From the NCBI GenBank assembly GCA_964450715.1, contig CAYVFC010000096.1, forward strand, positions 1 through 31,419: a stretch of 31,419 nt of DNA. Reading direction: 5' to 3'. The DNA comes from CAYVFC01 sp964450715. GTDB taxonomy: Bacteria; Myxococcota_A; Polyangia; Polyangiales; JAFGIB01. Under the pieces are notes generated by a model, which had not been told where the DNA came from, made no database searches, and saw only the letters and a program-made list of their open reading frames with translations. Position numbers and translations under genes: made by a program. Of the stretch, positions 9,131 to 18,145 are shown piece after piece (within the stretch, counting starts at the first letter, position 1; each line of letters starts with the position of its first letter).

Positions 9131-11071
9131 ATGACATTGGAGCTGTGGCACCGTCCCGGGGCGATGCCTTTGTCGGCGCTCGATATCTGTATCGTACTGG
9201 CCTTCGTCGCGTATGCGGTGGGCGCGGGGTTCCGGAACCGGAAGCGGGCTTCGCAGAACCTGGAGGAGTATTTTCTGGCGGGGCGGACGCTGAGCGGATG
9301 GCGGGCCGGGTTGAGCATGGCCGCCACGCAGTTTGCCGCCGATACGCCGCTGCTGGTGACCGGGATCATCGCCGTGGCCGGGATCTTCGGGCTGTGGCAG
9401 CTCTGGATCTACGCGCTGGCCTTTCTGATGATGGGGTTCGTGCTGGCCGGGAGCTGGCGCCGGGCCGGGGTGATAACGGATGCGGAGCTCACCGAGCTCA
9501 GGTACGGGGCAGGAGCAGCGACGGTCTTGCGGGGATTGAAGGCGGTATACTTCGGGATCATCTTCAACTGTACGGTGCTGGCCTGGGTCTTCTTCGCCGC
9601 GGCCAGGATCGCGGAGCCCTTTCTGCTGTGGGACCGGTGGCTGCCGGAGGGGGTTTTCGGGTCGGTGGCGGCGGCGGTCGAGGCGATGGGCGTGCCGCTC
9701 ACGGCGCTTCCGCCGGGCGATCCGGCGGTGTGGGTGCATACGGCGAACAACTTCATCTCGTTGCTGGTGATCCTGGTCGTTACCACCTTCTATTCGGCGA
9801 CCGGGGGGCTGAGGAGCGTGGTCTCCACCGACGTCATGCAGATCGCCATCATGCTGTTGAGCACGCTTCTGTTCGCCGTGGTGGTGGTGGGTAAAGCGGG
9901 CGGTCTCGATGCCATCGGGGAGCGGATTCACGGGCTGTTCGGAGAGGGAGGGCCGGGCGGTATCACCGCGAGCGAGATACTGGCCTTCACGCCGGACCGG
10001 GGGAAAGATGCCACCGGGGCGGTGCTGCTGCTGTTCGCGCTTCAGTGGCTGATCCAGCTCAACGCTGATGGCACGGGATATCTGGCGCAACGGTCGATGG
10101 CCTGCCGGGACGCGCGGCAGGCCAGGATCGCCGCGGTGGTCTTCACCTTTACCCAGGTGCTGGTGCGCAGCCTGCTCTGGCTGCCGCTGGGGCTGGGCCT
10201 GCTGGTGCTCTTTCCGCCCGATGCGTCGCTGGGGGGCGAGCTGTTGCGGGGCGACCGGGAGAGCACCTTCGTGCGCGGGATGGCCGAGCTGTTGCCGTCC
10301 GGGGTGCGGGGGCTGATGCTGACCGGCATGCTGGCGGCGCTGGCCTCTACCGTGGATACGCACATCAACTGGGGGTCTTCTTATTGCGCGAACGACCTCT
10401 ACCAGCGGGTCATCTGCCAGAAGCTGCTGGGAAGGGAGTCCGAGCCGCGGACCCTGGTCTGGGTGGCGCGCCTGAGCAATCTGCTCATGGTGGCGCTGGC
10501 GCTGGTCATCATGACGCAGCTCAGCTCGATCAATCAGGCCTGGCAGACCAGCCTGCTGCTGGGAGCCGGGCTCGGCGTGGTGCTGGTGCTGCGTTGGATC
10601 TGGTGGCGGATGAACGTCTGGGGCGAGATCGCCGCCATCGCCGCCTCCATGGTCGCCGCTCCTATCCTTCTAAATAGCGTGGAGCAGGGCGCGGCGCGGC
10701 TGCTCATCATCGCCGCGGTGGCCACGCTCGCCGCGCTCGGAGCCGTTTTCTGGGCAGGGCCCGAGGACACGGAGAAGCTCAAGGCTTTCTACGACAGGGT
10801 CAGGCCGCCCGGGTTCTGGGGACCGGTTGCACGGGAGGTCGACGCGGCCGGGTACCGCGGGCCGGCTCGTTTAAAGCGGTCGCTCGGCGCCGTGATGCTT
10901 TCGAGCCTCTCGGTCTTCTGTCTGCTGACGGGGATCGGCTCGTGGCTGGTAGGAAGCCCGCCGCCGGTCTTCTTTCCCTGGCCGCTGTTGTGGTCGTTCG
11001 GGTTGATCGCCATCGGGTTCGCCCTCTGTCCGCTCTGGATCAAGCTCGGGTTTTCCAGAGATGCGCTCTAA
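9131..11071 (+). CDS. sodium:solute symporter (SSS family)
   Basis: This is a 646-residue integral membrane protein with about 13-15 hydrophobic segments. The signature NLEEYFLAGRTLSGWRAGLS followed by MAATQFAADTPL is the conserved helix-1/2 region of the solute:sodium symporter family (PutP, SGLT and relatives). Later segments such as FYSATGGLRSVVSTDVMQ also match the family core. The substrate cannot be told from sequence; sugars, amino acids and carboxylates are all possible. The C-terminus is about 80-100 residues longer than in the shortest members, with a soluble stretch near 545-580 and two final helices. The start is uncertain: ATG 9131 has a weak ribosome site, and ATG 9164 (MPLSALDICIVLAFVAYAVG) would give a more typical N-terminus. 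Confidence 0.88.
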   Translation: MTLELWHRPGAMPLSALDICIVLAFVAYAVGAGFRNRKRASQNLEEYFLAGRTLSGWRAGLSMAATQFAADTPLLVTGIIAVAGIFGLWQLWIYALAFLMMGFVLAGSWRRAGVITDAELTELRYGAGAATVLRGLKAVYFGIIFNCTVLAWVFFAAARIAEPFLLWDRWLPEGVFGSVAAAVEAMGVPLTALPPGDPAVWVHTANNFISLLVILVVTTFYSATGGLRSVVSTDVMQIAIMLLSTLLFAVVVVGKAGGLDAIGERIHGLFGEGGPGGITASEILAFTPDRGKDATGAVLLLFALQWLIQLNADGTGYLAQRSMACRDARQARIAAVVFTFTQVLVRSLLWLPLGLGLLVLFPPDASLGGELLRGDRESTFVRGMAELLPSGVRGLMLTGMLAALASTVDTHINWGSSYCANDLYQRVICQKLLGRESEPRTLVWVARLSNLLMVALALVIMTQLSSINQAWQTSLLLGAGLGVVLVLRWIWWRMNVWGEIAAIAASMVAAPILLNSVEQGAARLLIIAAVATLAALGAVFWAGPEDTEKLKAFYDRVRPPGFWGPVAREVDAAGYRGPARLKRSLGAVMLSSLSVFCLLTGIGSWLVGSPPPVFFPWPLLWSFGLIAIGFALCPLWIKLGFSRDAL

Positions 11072-11497
11072 CGATTCGGATCGATGCGGCAAGGTCGCGG
11101 TAGGCGACTACGGCGTCCCCGGGAAGACACCCTACCTGGTGATCTCGGTAAAAACATCGGGCTTTTGGGCGGGATCTCGACTGCATCAAGCATCGTGAGC
11201 GACTGGCTGCGGCGATCGAAGACCGACGACCGACAACCACGATCGCATAGTTGCGCGCGCGGCTGTTACCGGACAATCCATCGCGCGACCGCGGCAAGCC
11301 GTGGCGGCTCGAGTTCATTCATGGTCCTGTCGCCACGACCGGAGTGCGCCCTGGTCGACGCCGCGGAGGCGGATCGCTGCGGTCTCACGCTCGCGTGACA
11401 GCAACAACGCGACATGTGATAGACTTCGAATCCGGATCCGCCGTATCGTCGTTCGATCCGCGACTGCCCCCCTTCCCCACCCAGGAGGCTGCGCGAA
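11072..11497. other. intergenic region before the PGK-like gene
   Basis: There is no convincing gene in these 426 bp; the short open frames lack coding character. The region holds a degenerate copy of the 106-bp dispersed repeat (11112-11181) and must contain the promoter of the PGK/dikinase operon. CCAGGAGG at 11480-11487 is a clear ribosome site for the ATG at 11498. Confidence 0.5.
11112..11181 (+). repeat. dispersed 106-bp repeat, degenerate copy
   Basis: GGCGTCCCCGGGAAGACACC followed by CTGGTGAT, then AAAA..CAT.G.GCTTTT and GGCGGGAT matches in order the copies at 23974, 29111 and 30523, with many substitutions. It is the oldest-looking copy and the farthest from the accessory region. 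Confidence 0.55.
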
Positions 11498-12805
11498 ATG
11501 AACTCGTTAGATCCCAGGCTCCCCTTGCTGCAGAACGCGGACGTTCTGAACAAGACCGTTCTGGTTCGCGTCGACCACAACGTGGTCAAGAACGGCGAGA
11601 TCCACGACCCATACCGGATCGACGCCACGTTGGGCACTCTGTACAACATCGTGGAACGAGGCGGACGTCTGATTCTGATGAGCCACGTCGGGCGTCCCAA
11701 AAACAAAAAGACCGGTTGCATAGATGTCAGCGCTGGGTCCTCGGTCGAACCTATCGCCGAGTATCTACAACGCAAGCTTCACACGAGGTTCGTCGTTCCC
11801 GACTTTCCCAGCGACAGCGAACGTGGGATCCGTGAAATCGATACCTCCATCAACTGGCACATCCGAGACCTGATGGAACGTAAGATAGGAGGCATCTATC
11901 TTCCCAACTCGCGCTGGTTCGAGGGCGAGGAGAGCAAGGGTGAGAAACGAGACCGATTTGCGCGACAACTCGGCGGCCTGGCCGACGTTTACGTCAACGA
12001 CGCTTTCGGTTCCTGGCAGCCCCACGCCTCGACCTTCGACGTCACCAAACACCTGCCCAGTTTCGCCGGGTTTCTCATGCAAAAGGAGTTGTTGAACCTC
12101 AAGCAAGTTCTCAATCCACAACGCCCTTTCGTGGCCGTGGTGGCCGGCGTCAAATACGACACCAAAATCGGTCCCCTGAAGGCAATTTACGAGAAGGTGG
12201 ACCATCTGGTGCTGGGAGGGGTCATCTACAACACTTTTCTCTGTGCCAAATACGATATCAGCGTCGAGGGGGTAAGCGACAACGACATTCAGGCGGCCAA
12301 GGACCTGGTGAAGCAGGACCGTGAAGCCAATAAAATTGTAGAATTGCCGGTTGTCGTGGAGTCGGATACCATCGAGGGTCGGGTAGAGGGCAGGTATAGA
12401 AATATCAAGATCTCCGACCTCGAAGCGGGTCACAGGTACGGATACTTCCTCGACGTAGCGCCTGAATCGTTTGATGCACCACCCGTGGCGAGCGCCATCG
12501 CTGAGGCGAAGACCATTTTCGTAAACGCGGTCATGGGATTCACCCCTCACTTCTGGGAGGGCTCGGCAAAACTCGACCGCACCATCGAAAAGAACCAGGC
12601 CGCCAAAAAGCTTTACGGCGGTGGCGATACGTTGCAGGAATTCAAGAATCTGAGTCCAGGGCTTTACCTGGCCGCGATGGATAACGCCTCGTATTACTTT
12701 TTTACCGGAGGCGGAACCGTACTCAAAGCCATCGAGGAGAGCACGCCCTACGGACTGGAGCCGGTAACCGCGCTCATGGTTAACGGTGGCAATTCGGTGC
12801 GATAA
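11498..12805 (+). CDS. divergent phosphoglycerate kinase family protein
   Basis: This is a 435-residue protein homologous to phosphoglycerate kinase along its whole length. N-domain motifs are VRVDHN (Arg24, Asp26, Asn28), Arg40, SHVGRP (His63, Arg66), NSR (Arg139) and VNDAFG (167-171). C-domain motifs are AGVKYDTKI (Lys219, Lys223), GGGDT (374-378) and FTGGG (402-406). Two family positions are changed. The usual DAFGTAHRAH becomes DAFGSWQPH, which is one residue shorter and lacks the Arg that contacts 3-phosphoglycerate. The usual GPMGVFE becomes AVMGFTP, which loses the Glu near the ATP ribose. The gene is 5 bp upstream of the dikinase-like gene. Its codons are less GC-biased than its neighbours, hinting at transfer. 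It may phosphorylate a carboxylate other than 3-phosphoglycerate; ordinary glycolytic activity is not excluded. Confidence 0.82.
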   Translation: MNSLDPRLPLLQNADVLNKTVLVRVDHNVVKNGEIHDPYRIDATLGTLYNIVERGGRLILMSHVGRPKNKKTGCIDVSAGSSVEPIAEYLQRKLHTRFVVPDFPSDSERGIREIDTSINWHIRDLMERKIGGIYLPNSRWFEGEESKGEKRDRFARQLGGLADVYVNDAFGSWQPHASTFDVTKHLPSFAGFLMQKELLNLKQVLNPQRPFVAVVAGVKYDTKIGPLKAIYEKVDHLVLGGVIYNTFLCAKYDISVEGVSDNDIQAAKDLVKQDREANKIVELPVVVESDTIEGRVEGRYRNIKISDLEAGHRYGYFLDVAPESFDAPPVASAIAEAKTIFVNAVMGFTPHFWEGSAKLDRTIEKNQAAKKLYGGGDTLQEFKNLSPGLYLAAMDNASYYFFTGGGTVLKAIEESTPYGLEPVTALMVNGGNSVR

Positions 12806-12810
12806 TCAAG

Positions 12811-15800
12811 ATGGAAGACGCACCACTCGAAAGCTGCACGTCGCAACCGCTCGATATATACGAGTTCCCCTCCAGTTCGGAGGATGTGAACGAGATACTC
12901 GATGGCCTGCGCCACGTGAAAAGCACCGACGTCATCCGTAGGAGACTGTCTCAGATCGTCGTCTATATCCGCTGCGAAAACAGGAGCCTGCGCAGCCGCG
13001 CCACCACCGAGGGCGACGACGTGGTCGCCGAGATCGAACACAATCTGATCGGTTTCCTGGATTCGTGCTCGAAAAGAGATTTTGAGGCTTTCTATCCCCA
13101 GATACGCGAGCTGGTCGCGGTGATCCCCAAGCCGGATGTCTTTGGCATCGACATAGTGGAGCTGCGCGAGCAGGTGGAGGACTATCACGAGGATCGTTCG
13201 CCGGATAGCCCTTTTTACTCGATCGCGGAGGAGATACGCGAGGCGGTTCATCGACGCCTTTCCGGAGAGGTCCTCAATACCATCGAGGAGCTGCTCGCCT
13301 TTCTCGATTCGGAAGACCAGACCGCGATGATCGCGGGGCGCTATTGCCGCGCCACGAGCGAGGATAAAGAGGAGGAGAAAGCCTCAGAGCGATTCCGCGA
13401 GTTGCTCGATGTCAGGGATAAGCTCAAGCTAATCTGGAGTGATCCGTTTTCCCGCCGCGTCTACGGCGCCGCCTCAGCCGATCGGTCCGAGGAGGTCGAC
13501 CGGTTCATATCATCGGCCGTCATCTGGATTCGGCATTTGCTCGATCCCTGTCGCGACGAAATACGTCCCCATGACAGCAAAAGGGGGTTTCTTGGCCGTA
13601 TCGAACAGATCACCGAGGCGCTTAACAACAGACAATTCGAAGATATCGAATTCGGGGTGGCTCGTTACCATCTGAAGAACCTGATCACGGAGATCGTCAC
13701 CACTAGCAAGTCGGGACGAGGTAGGCTGGCTCTTAAGCTGATGGCGCTGGACTGTGTTCTGGAAAACCTATCGCTGGTCTATTACTCCAATATCGTCAAC
13801 ATCGGCTTCGCGACCATTGACGGATCGAATTACCGCCATGCGGTTGCGATGCTGCCCGATCTGGCCCTTTGCACTCGAGCGCTGGGGCACGGGACCAAGA
13901 GCATGGGGCGATTTGCATTTGCGATCAAACGGCGCGTCGACAGGGGCGAAAGCGACGCGGATGAGATTCAAACCATTGTGCGCGAAATGGGCGAGGAGCT
14001 GCTCAGGTCTATTTTCAACCAGAGGCAGGCGCTTCACCAGTTGCTGTTGTCGTCCGAATGGCATCGCCGTTACGCCGATATCGATCGACTTCACACCCGA
14101 TTGCTCAACGATATTGTGCGGGAGAAGACCACGCACCTATACGGGAACCTGCTCAACAGCATGGGCGTGTACATCGACATGGACAGCATCGGGGTCGCCA
14201 CGCACCCGGCGAGATCTAGAATACCGGAACGATTCCGGCGGACCGGCAAGAAGGGACATATAACCGATCTGGTCTTTCGCTTTGGCCCCGACATCTCAGT
14301 CAGCGGCCGCGTGGAGGAACGCGCCTGGACCATGGGCGGAAAGGGCGCCTCGCAGGAAGAGATGTCGAGGCTGGTCACGGAGTTCAATCTGAAGGGCGTC
14401 GACGTGCCCAAGGGTTTCGGGTTGAGCACACGAACCTGGCCGCGAATCAAAGAGAACCTAGACGAGAGAGAGTTGGTAGAACGGGACGTGCGAAGGGAGG
14501 TCCGGGTTCTGGAGGCGCGAACCGGCAAGCGGTTCGGCGGAACCGACAATCCCCTGCTGCTGGCGGCGCGTTCCGGCGCGGTGGTCTCGTTGCCGGGTAT
14601 CCTGCCGACCATATCCCATATCGGTCTTAACGAACAGACTGTCGAACAATGGTCGGAGTCCCTCGAACAGCCCCAGCGTGCCTACCACGCTTACCTGCGG
14701 TTTCTCTTCAACTACGCGGAAAACGTATTTTGGACGATGGGGATCAAATCGATCGGCATCCTGGAAAGGCTGAGGGCGAGCCGTATCGCGGATCTATGCG
14801 TGAAGGACATCCGTATCTTGAAGGAGACCGTGCAGAATACCCGGAAACACATCCTGGAGCTGACCGACGGCCTGTCGGTACCGGACGATGTGCACCAGCA
14901 GCTCATCTATTCGATATATGCGGTGTTTTCGGCTTACGAACGTGAAGAAGTCCAGCGCCAGGCGGGGCTCAAGCACGTTCCTTCCGACCACCAGACCGCT
15001 TGCCTGGTTCAGGATTGCCTGCCGGTTCTTTCGGACGACGATTGCTCGGGCGTTTTTTTGACAAAGGATCCCAGAAGCGGCGGCCCGGGCCATGTCGAGT
15101 TTGTTCGCGATTTCGGCGAGGACCTTTCCGCTGGCAAGGTGGTACCCCGTCTGCATGACAGGTTTCGCCGGGTTTTCCCGGAACAGTTCGAACGCCTGGA
15201 AGAGGTGAAGGGGATTCTCGAAAAAAGGTATCTAGCCCCGAACGACATCGAGTTTTCGGTGCGCGGGGGAGGAAAGCTCTATATCGTGCAGAACCGCCTG
15301 CTGCCGATGGTTCCCATGGCGTCGGTTATCAGCGACTACGATTTTTATCAAAGAGGGCTGATCAACGACACGGAGCTCGTCAAGCGAACCCGGCGCATCG
15401 TCAGCCAGCCGGTGATCACGACCTATCTGGACGAGGCCGACAAGAAGAAACAATCGCCGGTCGCGGCCGGCCAGCCCATCAGCGGAGGCGTGGTCGTCGG
15501 TCGGATCGTCTGCGACGAGTCCAAGATCAAGGAGTATGATGACGACATCATATTCATCACCAAGAGCAACGTGCCGCGGGAGCTGACCCAGGAGCCGAAG
15601 ATCAAGGGCTACCTTTCCGAGGAGGGCGGGGCAACGTCTCACGCGGCGCTGATCTCCATCGGCAAGATTCCCTGTATCGTCGGGGTAAGCTGGTACCACT
15701 CGGGTGACAAGATACTGATCGGCGAAAGGGGAAGGGGTTTCGCCGGCCACTTCTACGAGCTCAGGGAGGGAGACCTCATCACGCTTGATGCCAACGAGGG

Positions 15801-15948
15801 TTTCGTTTATGCGGGGGTGCTGCCCATTCGGGCCACTCCGGCGGACGATCCCCGCTACCTCGAAGCCGAGGCGGCCATCAAGCGCATCATCGCGCGCATC
15901 AACGCCTACTCGCGGATACCGCGCGGACCCGAGCCGGAACAGGTGTAG
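12811..15948 (+). CDS. PPDK-like ATP-grasp/phosphohistidine protein without PEP domain
   Basis: This is a 1045-residue protein. Residues 1 to about 480 are mostly helical, charged and unrecognised. Residues about 490-830 match the ATP-grasp part of pyruvate phosphate dikinase: GGKGAS with Lys511, PLLLAARSGAVVSLPG with Arg587, GVFLTKDP near 746, and DIEF...LYIVQNR with Asp812, Glu814, Gln827 and Arg829. These correspond to the ATP-binding residues known in the clostridial enzyme. Residues about 885-1020 are the swivelling phospho-histidine domain, with GGATSHAA and His944 as the likely phosphate carrier. PPDK and PEP synthase then continue with a roughly 340-residue PEP/pyruvate barrel, but here the protein ends about 100 residues after His944. 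It should take phosphate from ATP but needs another acceptor site, perhaps the N-terminal extension or the PGK-like partner. Rifampin phosphotransferase and glucan water dikinases show that other acceptors are possible. Confidence 0.8.
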   Translation: MEDAPLESCTSQPLDIYEFPSSSEDVNEILDGLRHVKSTDVIRRRLSQIVVYIRCENRSLRSRATTEGDDVVAEIEHNLIGFLDSCSKRDFEAFYPQIRELVAVIPKPDVFGIDIVELREQVEDYHEDRSPDSPFYSIAEEIREAVHRRLSGEVLNTIEELLAFLDSEDQTAMIAGRYCRATSEDKEEEKASERFRELLDVRDKLKLIWSDPFSRRVYGAASADRSEEVDRFISSAVIWIRHLLDPCRDEIRPHDSKRGFLGRIEQITEALNNRQFEDIEFGVARYHLKNLITEIVTTSKSGRGRLALKLMALDCVLENLSLVYYSNIVNIGFATIDGSNYRHAVAMLPDLALCTRALGHGTKSMGRFAFAIKRRVDRGESDADEIQTIVREMGEELLRSIFNQRQALHQLLLSSEWHRRYADIDRLHTRLLNDIVREKTTHLYGNLLNSMGVYIDMDSIGVATHPARSRIPERFRRTGKKGHITDLVFRFGPDISVSGRVEERAWTMGGKGASQEEMSRLVTEFNLKGVDVPKGFGLSTRTWPRIKENLDERELVERDVRREVRVLEARTGKRFGGTDNPLLLAARSGAVVSLPGILPTISHIGLNEQTVEQWSESLEQPQRAYHAYLRFLFNYAENVFWTMGIKSIGILERLRASRIADLCVKDIRILKETVQNTRKHILELTDGLSVPDDVHQQLIYSIYAVFSAYEREEVQRQAGLKHVPSDHQTACLVQDCLPVLSDDDCSGVFLTKDPRSGGPGHVEFVRDFGEDLSAGKVVPRLHDRFRRVFPEQFERLEEVKGILEKRYLAPNDIEFSVRGGGKLYIVQNRLLPMVPMASVISDYDFYQRGLINDTELVKRTRRIVSQPVITTYLDEADKKKQSPVAAGQPISGGVVVGRIVCDESKIKEYDDDIIFITKSNVPRELTQEPKIKGYLSEEGGATSHAALISIGKIPCIVGVSWYHSGDKILIGERGRGFAGHFYELREGDLITLDANEGFVYAGVLPIRATPADDPRYLEAEAAIKRIIARINAYSRIPRGPEPEQV

Positions 15949-15973
15949 AAGGTATCGTTCCGAGGGTAACTGT

Positions 15974-16399
15974 TTGAGGAAGCGTGTCCTTCCGGTGAGC
16001 GTGCATGAAGCGTACGGGAGACCGGCAGTACATTACCGGGCGACCGATCGCTCGTCGGCACTCGCCAATGTCCGCGAAACAGTTCCGAAATCCGGCAACG
16101 TTCTTACCCCGACAACGCGCGCGGCCAATGGACAAGTAGAGGTGTTCTCGGTCGCGGCGCCACCGCAATTCGAGGCGCTGCAGACCGCCGCCGTGACCCT
16201 GGCCTCGGCCGTGGTCGAGCGGTTATTCGGACAGGAGCAGGGGCAGGGGGCGTCCGTTTGCCGGGAAGCCGATCCGGACGAGGACAGCGCCTATGCGGCA
16301 TTCGATCGAGCGATAGGAACGCGTGTGTTCGACAACGGTTTCCACCGGCAGGGGTTGGTTCGGCTTCGCACCGAGGAGATCACGGTCGAGGATTTCTGA
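15974..16399 (+). CDS. small unknown protein after the dikinase-like gene
   Basis: This is a predicted 141-residue protein with no recognised domain. No ATG fits, but TTG 15974 has GAGGG 7 nt upstream and gives MRKRVLPVSVHEAYGRPAVH. The frame then stays open with a coding-like composition to TGA at 16399; GTG 15995 is a second possible start. It is soluble and has no signal peptide. A central helix-like stretch (FEALQTAAVTLASAVVERLF) precedes an acidic segment and a C-terminus rich in Arg and Glu. It lies 25 bp after the dikinase-like gene on the same strand and could be the third member of that operon. Family unknown. Confidence 0.5.
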   Translation: MRKRVLPVSVHEAYGRPAVHYRATDRSSALANVRETVPKSGNVLTPTTRAANGQVEVFSVAAPPQFEALQTAAVTLASAVVERLFGQEQGQGASVCREADPDEDSAYAAFDRAIGTRVFDNGFHRQGLVRLRTEEITVEDF

Positions 16400-16423
16400 T
16401 CGGTCTCGGCGCCGGCGAGAACC

Positions 16424-18145
16424 TCATGGCCGCCGAAAGACCTCTTCTGCCATGCAGCCCCAGTACTCATCCGTCGTCGGGATATTGTTCTGGGACCATT
16501 CGTTGTCCGCCCACGCATCGACGTCGACGACTACCGGGTTCTTGCACTGGTAACCCGTCGGGCACGAGGTGTCGGTCGGGCCACTGCAGGGAATGACGCA
16601 GGCTCCGTTGATGCACTCGGCGATACGGTCGGGACTCGTGCCGGACGCCGGGCTGGTTCCCGGTATGACCCAGTCCACCCGATCGCACGGCTCGTAGGGC
16701 CAGACGTCGCTCGTGGGCCACCAGGCGTCGAAGACCGCGCCACAGGGCCAGGCGCAGAGCGCGAGGTCCTCCACGTCCGGATGGGGAATGGTCCATACCC
16801 AGACGGTCTGGTTGGTACCGGGAAACCACTCGCTAGCCTTGTCGTGGTACACGCATCCCCAGAAGGTATCGATCTGGCAGTCATGGCCGCAACCGTCATA
16901 CCCGTCCCAGGTATCCGGGGCGTAGGGAGTGCCGTCGTCGCATTGTTCGCCGGATTCTAGCTTGCCGTTTCCGCAACCGGGATTCTCGACGCATTCGTAG
17001 TCGGTACAGGTCCAGGCCGCCGGATTCGAGCTATCGCAGTCCGTACTCGTCACACACTGCACGCAGTCGTTGGCCAGACAGACCGGCGTGGAAGCGCCGC
17101 AATCGCCATCGGTATCACAGGCCACGCATACCCCCTGCCCGACGCAAACCGGAGTATCGCCATCACATGTCTCGAGGTCCCATCCCTGCCCCTCGTCGTC
17201 GCAGATCGCCGGCCGACCGCTATCGTCGCACTTGCGCTCGCGTCCGGCGACACAGATGTCGCACTGGCCTCCCGCGGGGTCGCAGATGCCCTCCGAACAC
17301 GGGTCGGCGACCTCGAACGCCGTCTCGTCGGCGTTACAGGCCAGAAGATTGCCCCCCGAACAGGTGAAGCTACCGGCCAGACAGAACTTGTCGGTGCAGG
17401 CAGCCATATCGGCGTTACAGGGGGCGCTCTCGGAACAGGTTTCTTTCAATATATATGCCGTGCCACTGGCGTCGCACTTCTCGAGGTCGTCGCCGTTGCA
17501 GCGATGGTCGACATCGGGAAGGCAGACCGCGCATTGCTCGCTCGGCAGACCGTACTGGCAGTACGCCTGGCTCTGGCATACCTGCTGTGAAATCGATATC
17601 CCGTCCGTATTACACTCGTGCATGACGCCGTTGACGCAAACGAAGGTGTCGGCTTTTCCCGCGCAAAACTCCGCGCGGTCCACACAGCTCGCGGGCTCTT
17701 GGCTGTTCGCCATGTCGCACACCTTGTCGTCGGCGCAGCTCTCGGTGGCTTGCCAGCTGCCATCGCGGCAAATCTCGCGCTGTGCACCGCCGCTGGCTAC
17801 GCAGCGCAGCGCGCCCTCCTGCGTGCAGCCGGTCGGGGAAGAACCGCCGTCGGTCAGAGGCAACGTCCCTCCATCGGAAAGGGTGTCGGTGGAGCCCCCG
17901 TCTCCCGGGACCCCGTCGCCCGAAGAGCCCGGTCCGCTGGCTGGACCGAGACCGCTCTGGAAAGGCGAAGCCGGAGAATCGCCCCCGGCGTCCTCTCCCA
18001 CCGAAGAATCGCCCTGCCGGTCGTCGACGGATCCGGGAGTCTCTATCAACTCGGTGCAGCCGGCGAAAAGGAGAAGGAAAAGGCTGAACCCGGCGAAACG
18101 AATCGAAAACCAACCTTTATGTCTACAATACATACACTTTGACAT
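16424..18145 (-). CDS. Cys-rich lipoprotein with Myxococcus cysteine-rich repeat
   Basis: This is a 573-residue predicted lipoprotein. The start at 18145 gives MSKCMYCRHKGWFSIRF followed by a hydrophobic core and the lipobox FAGC (Cys30), with AGGGAA upstream; the frame is open to 18262 but the extra residues precede the signal peptide. A Ser/Gly/Pro-rich spacer runs to about residue 100. Then come about seven EGF-like or disintegrin-like Cys modules (patterns such as C.NGVMHECN, CNGDDLEKCDASG, CSGGNLLACNADE), each with 6-8 cysteines. CGNGKLESGEQCDDG near residue 430 is the Myxococcus cysteine-rich repeat signature. The C-terminal 130 residues (rich in Trp and Cys) are unrecognised. Likely exposed at the cell surface. 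It is convergent with the dikinase operon. Confidence 0.78.
   Translation of the reverse strand: MSKCMYCRHKGWFSIRFAGFSLFLLLFAGCTELIETPGSVDDRQGDSSVGEDAGGDSPASPFQSGLGPASGPGSSGDGVPGDGGSTDTLSDGGTLPLTDGGSSPTGCTQEGALRCVASGGAQREICRDGSWQATESCADDKVCDMANSQEPASCVDRAEFCAGKADTFVCVNGVMHECNTDGISISQQVCQSQAYCQYGLPSEQCAVCLPDVDHRCNGDDLEKCDASGTAYILKETCSESAPCNADMAACTDKFCLAGSFTCSGGNLLACNADETAFEVADPCSEGICDPAGGQCDICVAGRERKCDDSGRPAICDDEGQGWDLETCDGDTPVCVGQGVCVACDTDGDCGASTPVCLANDCVQCVTSTDCDSSNPAAWTCTDYECVENPGCGNGKLESGEQCDDGTPYAPDTWDGYDGCGHDCQIDTFWGCVYHDKASEWFPGTNQTVWVWTIPHPDVEDLALCAWPCGAVFDAWWPTSDVWPYEPCDRVDWVIPGTSPASGTSPDRIAECINGACVIPCSGPTDTSCPTGYQCKNPVVVDVDAWADNEWSQNNIPTTDEYWGCMAEEVFRRP

Noticed and set aside
11765..12550. 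Minus-strand 261-codon frame inside the PGK-like gene
   Set aside because: The plus strand shows full-length PGK motifs; the opposite frame has none.
16401..16423. GC-rich hairpin between the convergent genes at 16399 and 16424
   Set aside because: The stem is imperfect and there is no T-run on either side, so a terminator call is not supported.
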